A stretch of 19,287 bases of DNA from positions 241,892-261,178 of the forward strand of contig WELB01000186.1 in NCBI GenBank assembly GCA_009602725.1, given 5' to 3'. Shown here piece after piece: positions 1 to 10,000 of this stretch; position 1 is the stretch's first letter; every line of letters begins with the position of its first letter. Below the pieces are notes generated by a model. It was given only the letters and a program-made list of their open reading frames with translations. It was not told the DNA's origin and did no database searches. The position numbers and the translations under genes are program-made. The stretch comes from Spirogloea muscicola (Eukaryota > Streptophyta > Zygnematophyceae > Spirogloeales > Spirogloeaceae).

Positions 1-119
<119 letters not shown>

Positions 120-410
120 GCATGCGGTGCACATGATAAGAATGGAGGCCAATTCGAATAAGGGACTCCATCACAAAAGTCCTGGTAACGGGGCATTAAG
201 CTGGCTAAGTGGGACACTGAAGGGGGAGACTAAGGGGGGCACTTCTATCCACGAGTTAGCACAGATATGTGACAAGCTAAGCTGACGCGCCTTCTATTGG
301 AAGAGTCTTTCTCACTTTCACAGCTTTCAGCGCTTTTCTACCCCTTCGGAGCTTGTCATGTCTTTTCGGGAGAAACACTCTTCGGGCTGGCTGTGCACAG
401 CCCTCGCTCC

Positions 411-488
411 CTTTGGAAGAGCCACTTTCTTTCACAGCCTCCCGCCCATTTGGGGTGGGGTCATGCTTTAGAAGTGGCTCTCCCAAAG
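411..488. repeat. Inverted repeat (hairpin) within repeat-rich upstream DNA
   Basis: The left arm 411-430 (CTTTGGAAGAGCCACTTTCT) is complementary to the right arm 470-488 (AGAAGTGGCTCTCCCAAAG) with one mismatch and one single-base gap, around a 39-base spacer. A perfect 14-bp palindrome, GGCTGTGCACAGCC, sits just to the left at 389-402. Both lie beside a copy of the dispersed repeat and are probably parts of old mobile-element ends. Confidence 0.7.
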
Positions 489-493
489 TAAGG

Positions 494-557
494 CAATGGC
501 TGTGAGAGGCCACCCCAAAGGAATGTGCTGATCCAAAGGACCGGAAGGCGCCAAAGC
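494..557 (-). repeat. Dispersed GGGCTGGC-type repeat, copy 3 (diverged)
   Basis: Read on the minus strand this segment matches the copies at 926-1015 and 6591-6675 in the order GCGCC-TTCCGG, a TTTGG core, then GGTGGCCTCTCACAGCCA. It is the most diverged of the three, with GGGGTGGCC in place of GGGCTGGCC. The copies are non-coding. The order of blocks also resembles the retroelement 3' ends at 13740-15010. Confidence 0.65.
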
Positions 558-925
558 CACATAGCTATGCAAGAGACTACAGCGGATGGGAGGTTAGTAA
601 TCCCGGGTCAGCAGCCGCAAGCCGGAGTGATTTGCAGCTGGAAAAGAGGGACCCCAACGAGACCCAGAAGCAGCAGCCATGGCACGGCCAGCTTTGCACC
701 AGACAGCTGGTCGAGCCTTAGCTGGTGGCACAAAGGGCTTGTCAATTGCCGTCCAGTATTCGGGCATCAGTAAGCGACTTCAACGTGCTGACTCGTAGTT
801 ACTGAGCGGGTCAGCTTAGCAGCAAGGTGATGTACATCTGTCAATGTGCTTGCCTTCGCACTTAGCCACTCAGGGCCTCCTTCACTCTCCATTTTCCCCT
901 TGAATGAGCTTACTCTCTACCACTG

Positions 926-1015
926 TTGCTTTATGCGCCATCCGGCCCCTCCAGACCTTGTCCACTCTTATGGGCTGGCCTCTCACAGCCACCAGTCACT
1001 TCGGCAGCGCTTTTC
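926..1015 (+). repeat. Dispersed GGGCTGGC-type repeat, copy 1
   Basis: This plus-strand segment contains TTGCTTT, GCGCCATCCGGC, GACCTT, TGGGCTGGCCTCTCACAGCC, ACCAGTCA and GGCAGCGCT in order. The same blocks in the same order occur on the minus strand at 6591-6675, with only scattered substitutions. The two good copies flank the b561 gene in inverted orientation. Confidence 0.85.
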
Positions 1016-1323
1016 ATTTCACAGCCGCCCGAGCGCCGAGGCCGAGGCTGGCGAGCGCCCCCGCCAGGCCCCTCCCCGCTGGCCCGTGGGCCCCGCTGGT
1101 CGCCCGCCACTGGTGGCCGCTGACGCCTCGCGGGGGCTGACGGCCCTCGCTCCCGCGCTCCCGCCAGCCGCCGTTGGCAGCTGTCCGTCGCAGCCCCACG
1201 GCGGCGGCGGCCACCGCCGCCGCCGCCGCACCTCCCGCGGCGGCCGCGGCAGCGCCGCCGCTGATCCGGCCGGGAGGCAGGCGGCCGTTAGCACTGGCTC
1301 CACCAGCTGGCCCAGCAGCAGTG

Positions 1324-4300
1324 ATGGCCGCGTCAGCCAAACTGCGGCCACCGCGCCACCGCTCGGGCGCGCCGCTGGCGCTGCTGCTGCTGCTGGGGCT
1401 CGCCTGCGCCGCCGCCGCCACGCCGCCGCCGCCGCAGGCGGCGGTCCAGTTCTCGGAGGGGCGCTACGCGCCTTGCAAGGCCACGGCGGCGCAGGTGGGC
1501 TTCCGCGGATCCCTGCAGCTCACGACGCACCGCGTGGCCGCCGCGCTCGCCGTCCTCGACGACTGCAACTTCGTCCTCTCCAACTTCACGTACGCAGTCC
1601 GCGACCGGCTGCTGCGAGCCCCGCACCTAATCTGCCTCACTGCGCCTAAACCTCTCAGCTGCATCCGTCCCCCGCTCTTCGCCTGCTGCTGGGCGGCATG
1701 TCGTGCAGGCAACCCGGAAGTCGCTGCCACCGGCTGCTTTGCATATAGGACAGCATTCGGCGGCGGCGAAGAGCTGTGGCACATGTATTCTAAGTGGCCT
1801 ACACAGCAACTCAGAGGAATATGGACTTAGCAAGGAATAGCCTTCACAGCCGCTTTCAGGCCGTCCCTGCATTCCGCTTGTTGATGCGAACGGTCCAGAC
1901 GAGCGAGCTGCTGACCTCCACCTCGCTTCGCCTGGGGCCATCCTGCTGCCGGTGCGACAGCTTCGATGGCAGGGGCCCGGCAATCGCGCTGCTGGGTGTG
2001 GTCGCCGGCGGAGATCCGCACGACGCCACCCAGAGCTTCCCGGTCACGGACCTGGCCCTGGGCGTCTGGCGAGGCTCCAAGACCGTGGTCGTCAACATTG
2101 AGGCGGGGGCGTCGCTGACGTGGGACAACATTGCCGCAATCCATGTCTGGTGCCAGGCCTGCTACAAGGGCTTCGGGCGGAGCTACGGCTCCGTCACCGT
2201 GGGACCCGCGCCAGCCGGTGCTGCTCAGTCCCCAGCGCTGGTCGCTCTCAGGGCGGAGGTGGAAGCGCTGGCCGCTGCTGCCGGGGTGCTCCCGCCGGCC
2301 CCACCCCCGGCCCCTGGTCCTGCTGGAGGCACTGCCCAGAGGCCCCAGTTTGACAACTGCGTCACCCTTGCTGCTGGTCGCTTCAACGTGTAAGCCTTGC
2401 TTGCTGGAGGTGCCTCAGGAATGGCTGCCGATCCTGTTATGCACACTCATCGTGCAGAGAGGCCTGGACTTGTGCAAGAGATCATGCAATGCACTACCTG
2501 TACCTGTGCTAAAACTAATAAATATCCTCAATTGCTCAGTTGATACATAGCACAACACGATAGCAGGAGTCCACATGCAGCTATCATGCTGGTAAGCTGC
2601 ACCTTTGAGGATGTGCAGGCATTGGACGATGAATGTCTCTGGCGGGGTTGTCACCTTCGGTCTCGAGGCCCTTGTGCCCGCCAACAGCTGGCTGGGCCTT
2701 GGGTTCTCGCGAAATCAGACGCACTACCAGGCTATTGGCAGCGACGTCGCCATCACCGGCGTGCTCGAGGCTGGCAACGGCGGACCCACGGCCTTCGCTG
2801 TTGACTTCGCAATCACGTCCCTGCAGCCGTGCCGCAAAGCAGGTGTGACATACGCTGGCGTCTGCCCCGACTCCCTACTTGGAGGACCAACAGCTGGCCT
2901 GAACAATGTGCATCTAGATTATGCCACAAGGTGAGCTGTACTTTGACAGCTCTTGCTGCCAACCACCCTCTGCACATTTCACAAAAAGATTGACCACTTG
3001 AAACAAATCCTACCCTAAACCTCAAACCCTAAACAACTCACTTTGAGCAACTTGGGTCCAAAGATAAACATGCCTTGAGCCTAATGTTACAACCTATATG
3101 TCCAGGTTATCATCCTTCCTAAGACTGCCCCAAGTCCTGTGGCAGGCAGGGCGGCATCACTGTTGTTGCTTACACCAGGCCGCTTCGTGCCGAGGACGCC
3201 CAGTTTGATGTGGACCTTCGTCCAGGAGCTGGCGCGCCAGCGCTGCGGTGGGCAGTCTTCGCCACGGGCCCGCTCAGCACAGCATCCACGAGCTCGCACC
3301 CTGTGCCGCTGGCCACGGCTGGCTATTCACACGGCGGCGCACGCATTGTGCTCACTCCTGGGCAGCAGCTCCAGGCCTGTCGGCCGCTGCTTGGTGCAAT
3401 GGCACCCGTCCCTTCCGAGGGCCCCTCATCGGCACCTGTGTCGCCGCCTGCTAGCGGATCTGACTTCGTCGTCACGATGCCATCCACTCTGACCAAGTGC
3501 CAAGTCGCAGCAGGCGACTACCCCAGCTTCCACGCTTGCCGGGCTTTGCGAGGCGGATTGTCGCTCATGTGGTCCCTTGATGGCCGGCATCTTGCTTTGG
3601 CCTTCTCTGGTCAGCTCAAAAGCCCTGGCGGGTGGTTGCTCCTCGGCCTGTCGCTGACTATGACAGCTAGCAGCATCAGGTTCTGCTTACCGCTCAATTG
3701 TACAGCAATTGTCCATCTAATAGTCAAAGACACATTTTAGTCTAGCACCACCCTTCCTGTGGTATATTTTTTTAAAATATCATGCTTGCTTTAAAGTGCA
3801 GCACAGCAGTGGATTGTAATTTGTTGAGCTTGTGATTTGACTGCACACCAAGGTGACCAGCGAGAGTTTCTAACATCTAACCCAATTTTGGTTGCAGTGC
3901 TCTGGTGGCATTCCCAAGCGCATCTGGAAGTGCAGCAGTGCAGCAGGTGAACCTGAGCGGGCATACTGCTGCTGCAAACGGCGGCCTGCTGCAGGTTGTT
4001 GGAGCCTCTGCAACCATCGTGGACCAGCTTCTCACTGTAGTGGCCTTCCTCGATTTGCCCGACCCACTTGTGAGTTACACCTCAGTCTGGCTCTCCCAAC
4101 TCAAACGGAATGTACTCAACTTGGTATACATACCTTACGCCTCACGGCTCAAAATGCTCTGATTGGTAGATCGTTACAAGCACCTGTAAAGACTGTAGTC
4201 TACTTCCTTGCCGCTAGTACAGACGGCCACATAGCTTTGGGTAAAGCCAAGTAGCTTATGAGAATCTGTCTAAGCTGTTGACAGGATTGAAGTTAGAAAC

Positions 4301-6353
4301 TTATACATATTCTTTGTGCTTCAAGTCGCACTTCTGGAGCCCTTGCAGAAAGGCGCATCGGTTGGTAGCCCTCACAGATTGACAGCTAGTGCTTTCCTTG
4401 CAGACTAAGGAGGTATATATTGTGTGGTCATCTGGCAGCAATGTCTCGACGCAGCCGCTTTTGCTCTCACAAGATGGCCTTGGCGCCCTTAAGTCAGCAA
4501 AGGTTGACCTCCGGGATGGGAAGGAGCACACACGGCGCCGCAGCCTCTGGGCTGTAAGGACAAGATCCTTCTGGCGCTGAGTGACTTGCTATGTAGCTTG
4601 CCTGTGTGATGCCCTGACACAATCGGGGCTGAGGAGGTCATCCTTCCTAAAGTTGATGCCTGTACATAAGAGCTGGAAACTATGTTCGCTTTAGCTCTAG
4701 ATGCTTTCCCTAACAGCTCCTGCTGTGAGCTGCCGTGATGAGTGGCAGTTTAGATTGTACAAGGGCACCTTAGTTTTTGTTGAGGAAAGTAAAACTTCCT
4801 CACTTGCCTCTTCAGTGCTGTCTCTGCTGATAGCTCCACTATTAGCATGGAGCGTGATACATGCATCCAGATCTTTTGCAGGCTCATGGAGTTGTAAATG
4901 TGGTTGGCTGGGGTGTGCTGCTTCCGCTTGGCGCGTGGTGCGGGCGCTTTCTGCCACGATCAACGCCTGTGTGGCTACTTGTCCACGCTGTCATGCAGAC
5001 GACGGGATATTTTGTCGGCGTTGCCGGCTTTGTGATTGGCGTCATCATTTGGGGGACGAACCACAACAAGGCCCACAATACCCACTTTGCTCTGGCCTTG
5101 GTGTTACTCTTTCTGGCCACCATGCAGGTGATGACTGTGGACCCCTCGCTTGACCTTGAGCATGTTGGGATATTCTGAGCACTGTGTCACCTCTATGTAG
5201 CTATCCAGCCACTGCTCTAGCTGCTCATAGTTTCACATTGCAGGTCTTGGCAGCTCTGCTCAGACCCAAGAAGGGCCACAGCTTCAGGCCAACGTGGCAC
5301 CTACTCCACGCCTTTGGAGGGCTCGTCATCCTTTTACTGGCAGCCGTCCAAATATTTGTTGGCCTCCGCATCTCGTACAGTGAGGTGGCATACACCGTTG
5401 CCTACGGCGTCTGGTTGGGCTCTGTGGGCACTGGAGCTGTGGTTTTAGAGCTATTGAGAAGGTGCGGAGGCAGCCTGTACTCAACAAGTAGTCCTGGCAA
5501 AGCTCTGGAACGAAAGCCCATGGAGATGGAGAAGAGTGGATCAGCAAGGGTAGCGGAGGGGGGTGAATTGTCAGGTCACAGCAGAGCTTCGGCAGTGCGC
5601 TTGTCACTCTCGACGGAGGAGTCAGAGCGGCCGGACCTGACGGGCGCGGACGTGCCCGTGGCCACTGCCTGGGCCAGGGAGTTGCTACACGCGGACGACA
5701 GGGCAAGGGAGAGGGCCAGAGCGGAGGGCCGGAGACAGGGCGGTGACCTGCGAGGCCCTACTGGAACGCCGTCGTCCTCCCGTGAGCTGCTGCCAACCGC
5801 GGCCCCAGGCAGCAGGGCGGAGACAAGGGGCGTCGACGGCGGCGGCAAAGGCCTCTTTCTGCGCATCGAGAAAGGCAACGAGGTGGTGGATCGTCGGTCT
5901 GGCGAGCTGACAGAGGACTCGACAGCCCTTGGCGGCAGCACCACTTCCTTCTCAGCGTTGGCGCCTGCTGCGGCACCTACGCCGTCTTCTGGCTCCGCGG
6001 CCAGGCCGCCCAGCCCTCGGCCGCCGAAGCCAAGGCCCAGTCCGAGGCTTGCTACAGCAGCTGGCAAGATGCTGCCTGCGAGGCAGGGTGGGAGTAGGCT
6101 TCTTGGGGTGCTGCATCCAAGTGCCAGCTTGCAAGGGCAGCCGCACATTAGGGTGGACAAGTATAACGTGAAGGCTACTGTGGTGCGGAGGCCCGACTTT
6201 CTTGGGCTGGGGAGACAGTTTCCTACAGTTGAGCCCAAAGAAGTGTCGGGCAATAATGTGGTGCGAGCAGCCGCGCCGCAGCCGCGTGCAACAAGGTCGA
6301 ATAATATTCCGGTGGATGCTCCTCGCATCACGGAGGGCAGCACTGGTGCCTGA
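1324..6353 (+). CDS. DM13-DOMON-DOMON-cytochrome b561 membrane redox protein
   Basis: My model has 8 exons: 1324-1589, 1961-2389, 2619-2930, 3146-3679, 3898-4069, 4404-4553, 4882-5127, 5244-6353, giving 1072 residues. All introns are GT-AG and phases agree. The chosen ATG gives a basic start, a Leu-rich core (residues 18-29) and a likely signal peptide; an in-frame ATG at 1174 would bury it. Residues about 57-165 are DM13: the exon 1/2 junction restores LSNFTFDGRGPA. DOMON 1 follows (about 222-375, FNVHWTMNVSGG), then DOMON 2 (about 455-605, ALVAF). The b561 core spans about 622-775 with five hydrophobic segments; His623, His656, His689 and His722 or His725 are candidate haem ligands. By family knowledge such CYBDOM proteins pass electrons across membranes, often from ascorbate to ferric iron or an apoplastic acceptor; the substrate here is unknown. 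Residues about 775-1072 form a Ser/Pro/Arg/Gly-rich tail not expected in the core family. The exon 4 end is uncertain (3649 or 3679). Confidence 0.9.
3013..3033 (+). repeat. Interstitial telomere-type heptamers in intron 3
   Basis: Three consecutive heptamers read CCCTAAA, CCTCAAA, CCCTAAA. This is the Arabidopsis-type telomeric unit, also used by many green algae, with one variant in the middle. It lies inside intron 3 (2931-3145) of the b561 gene. It could be a trace of telomerase-mediated break repair or chance; at 21 bp it is short. Confidence 0.75.
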
Positions 6354-7048
6354 GTTCGCTTAAGTGTGGTTCCAAATGCAATTTATGCACCTTTGTGTGA
6401 AACACAGCTCATGCTTCACTGATAGCCTCACCACATGTGACATGTATAGACAATGATGAGATGTCCCTGCTGGAGCAATTGTGTCCATGTATACACATTC
6501 ACAACGATGAGCGTTGCATCATCAGAGGTGCCACCGCATGAAGCAGTTACCTTTCTTGACCTGCATGTCAGGAAGTAAGGGAAGCAACAGCGCTGCCAAA
6601 TTGACTGGTGGCTGTGAGAGGCCAGCCCAAATGAATGGATAAGGTCCGAAGGAGCCGGATGGCGCAAAAAAGCAAGGTACTAAGTGCTACGACAGTGCTA
6701 AGACAGGTAAGGCAGTCTGAAATTATCGATTCGATCACCCTTTAGCTCAGTCTACCAATAATGAGTAACTCAAGGAAGTGCATCATATTGACCTTTCAAC
6801 CTCAATAGAACTTTAAAGAACTTGCTCTAGTACAACAAGACGTTCTTGTCACTTCGCACCAATATCGCAAATTGGGGTGAATTGAAAGCCGGATTTGAGT
6901 CAGAAAATTCTATGGGAGTTAAAGTCAGGGCCCCAAGACTCCTGGCCGAATCTTATTGGGTATGTACACTCAGCTTCATGACATAAGAAGTACGATAGCT
7001 ATGTCTTGCATGACAAAACTTGACCACCACTTTCTGTGGAGAAGCGCC
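6354..7048. other. Convergent intergenic region between b561 and IPI1 genes
   Basis: The two flanking genes point towards each other here, so the stretch should hold both 3' UTRs. I see no coding frame with family features. It contains the dispersed repeat copy 2 at 6591-6675. No clear TGTAA-type algal polyadenylation signal is visible close to either stop codon, so the transcript ends cannot be placed. Confidence 0.7.
6591..6675 (-). repeat. Dispersed GGGCTGGC-type repeat, copy 2
   Basis: On the minus strand this reads TTGCTTTTTTGCGCCATCCG, then GACCTTATCCATTCATT, TGGGCTGGCCTCTCACAGCC and ACCAGTCAATTTGGCAGCG. It aligns end to end with copy 1 at 926-1015, inverted relative to it. It lies in the 3' intergenic space of the b561 and IPI1 genes. 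Confidence 0.85.
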
Positions 7049-10000
7049 TCAGTTCAGGCGTCCTAATAGTAATTCCCACAATATCCTGAGCCTCACGACC
7101 TGTTCTTTGAGCGCCTCCTCTTCAGCAGATTTTGCATGCTGTCAAATGCCAACAACGACAATTCAATAATCACATCACTGATTTTGGAAATGCATCAATT
7201 GTAGCTTAAGACGAGTGGGGAGCTTCATAGGGAGGTCTGAAGGCCTTTCAAGATGAGATATGTCAACCTGCTAGGTACCTTGCACTCAGGGCTAGCAATC
7301 ATGTATACCTCTTCCAATGCTTGCAGTGCAGCCTCGAATATTTGCTCCTGCAATTGCAGATGTTTCTCAAGTAGCTTCTGCTGGACTAACCATACCATGC
7401 ACGTCGCATGATCTGCCAAGACAAAGGGCATGGATAGAAAATGGAAAAGTTATTCAGACCATGTTTGTATCCCCATTTGTGCATGGTGGACACTGAAGGA
7501 TGAGGGCAAGAGCAAACACGTGCACACAATTTGCAGGAGGCCGGTGAAACTCATAATCTTGAACACGGAAGGGAGGAGTAAGGACCTGCTGGATTTACTG
7601 TATGGGCAAGGCATGCAAGCATCGGGGCAAGCAGGCTTGGAAATGTGGTCAGTAGAGCTAGGCAAGGCCGCAGCAACCGATGCCTGCCATGCTCGTCCTT
7701 CTTGTCAATCTCTGCCCCCTGTAGCAGACCCACTTAGCATCTCCATGAGCCAATTGAAGCTCCCAAAAGGCTGCCCCCCCTTCAATCTAGAGCAGTCATC
7801 AGAATGTGATGAAACATGCACTGGCCTACCTGAAAGACAGAAGCGCAGAAGCTGGTCAAGGTGGGCAGGAGTGTATCCAAAAGGGCCGCCGGAAGAGATC
7901 CTGTTTCCAGCCTGTTGGGCCCCTTGGAGGCTCGCCACGATATGGCTGCTAGTGCTCGCAGCATGGCATACTTAACTTTCAGCTTTAAAGTCCCTGTCTG
8001 CGGAAGCCAAGGAAAAAGGTCCAGGTAGACAGTCGATGGTGTCAGCTCAAGTATCAGCAATATGCAATTCGAAGGGGCTGCCGTAACACGTGACCCTATC
8101 AAGCAGCTCTCGCTATGACTCCTGCAACGCTCTTGTGATGACTCCTGCAACTCTGGCACAGACAGAGTCATCAAATGTATCACCGACTACTTCAATATAG
8201 AACAGAGCTGGATTAACATACACACCAGCTCCTTGGAGAGTGCAGGCGTCAGGAGCTCGACCAGAAGCTGATCATCTCCAACGTGCACTAGCGAGGAACA
8301 CGCTGCCTCTACCACAGCCATCCACTTCTTCTCCTCCCTTGTTCCATCAAACATCTCCAAATTTTGCAACTCCTCCTCCATCAAATTCATCCGGTTGCAT
8401 GGGATTGTACTGCACACTTTGCTAACTTCAATTGCTTTATAACTTTGGTCTTTCTCTCTGGCGTTTGCAGCAGGTTCTTCTCTGTCTGAAGCAGCACAAT
8501 GGATGACCATAAGTAAGGTAGACCTGGAGGAAAAGGGTGAGCTCATCCAAGTCAACCAGGCTAAACAGATGGGGGCAGATTGCAGCTCAACCTGGCCTCC
8601 GGTCTAGAAGGAGCGTAAGAATGAAGCTGAGATGGAGTGCTGGTCCAAGCCTGTCTTGACAGAAGCTTCTGTGAACAACCTCTATGATCCTGATGGTCGT
8701 GACTGCAGACACATCCTCACCTATAAAACCCCAAGAACATTGTAAACAAGTCCGTTGGGCCATGACCTTGACCACATAACGCTGAACATACTATCTCGAA
8801 GATCTACTGCTTGGCAACTTCAAAAGTCCGTGGCTATTACTGTGTTGGTGTGACTCTCAGCATATACAACATGAAAGCAATCCTGGGCTGCAGAGTATGC
8901 ATTTGTGTGTCTCAGCCATTTAAGGAGCATACAGAGGGCACAATGGGCTAAAGCTCGGAGTAGCGGCTGCTGGAGGCTGGGGAAGAAGTGGATGCAGCTG
9001 AGTGCCAGGGCTTGGCAGTGTTCGGGCAGCTTGATGAAAGGTCCCAACCTTGCTCTGCCTGCCAGGCACATTGAGCAAGCCTGCAGCAATGAGCTGGCAC
9101 TCAGAGCAGGCTCAACATTGAGCAGAACACCGACTGTCCAGCTTTTTGCACTTGGCTAACCTTGCACAAAGGTTCCAAAAAAGGGGACAAGCGAAGACTG
9201 CAGTGAGGTGAAGCTTGACGCCAGGGGAGAGCAATCCGCAGCTGAGCGGCCCAGGTGAAGCAGTAGCCGGAGCACCATCTGTGCCATGACATGAGAGCAG
9301 TGTGAGACTTGCTTCTTATGTGCCCCCTACAAACGTGCATGTTGGCATGCCATGCAGATGGCAAGAGAGGTGATTGAGGCGCTCTCTTTGTCAAGCCTAA
9401 TTCCTCCTCCAATGAATGGGCGCTTTTCCAGTGTAAGTACCAACCTCTGAAGTTGATGAGTGCAAGTCCTTCAACTCCCACAGGAGTCGAGGCAATGATT
9501 GCATCCATCTCCTGAGCATGTCAGTGGGCACCTTGCTTGCTGGCTCCTGTCAACAACATTGTTGCACGCAATCTGATGAGCTCTGGCCCTTACGAGGGCA
9601 GATACAATCACAACCCAAGTGCACCTGCCAAGTCCTACATTGCATGATGATCCTTGCAGCCAATTATATGAGGAGCTTCTTCTTCGCGCTTCTGCCCTCT
9701 AGCTCTAGCTTGTTTTGTCTTGATGTATATATGTCATGTCAACAAAGGGCAGAGTGCAAAAAGTATGCACTGTTTGCATTGCTTACCTGCATGAGGATGC
9801 AGCGCATGGTCAACAAGCACGCCCGTCTTGTGGCGCTGCTTGGCCGAGACGCCTCATAGACAGCTGTAAATGCCTGGAGAGAGAAGCCATGTCGATCAGC
9901 ACTGGCTCCTGAGTGGATCAGGCTTCTGAACTTGATAGTCTAATTGAAGAGAGCTCCATGTGCCAGAACATTATACATTGGGAGGAGCAAAGCAACCCAG

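Noticed and set aside
846-1649. Long plus-strand open frame of 267 codons overlapping exon 1
   Set aside because: It is a shadow of the GC-rich exon 1 in another frame. It has no domain pattern, is dominated by Ala/Arg/Gly runs, and the signal peptide plus DM13 frame is clearly the real one.
5576-6343. Minus-strand open frame of 255 codons opposite the b561 tail
   Set aside because: It mirrors the low-complexity tail in the antisense direction and shows no motif. The plus-strand frame continues directly from the b561 helices, so it is preferred.
6740-6780. Possible tRNA A-box (TTAGCTCAGTCTACC)
   Set aside because: No matching B-box (GGTTCRANNCC) or cloverleaf follows within tRNA length.
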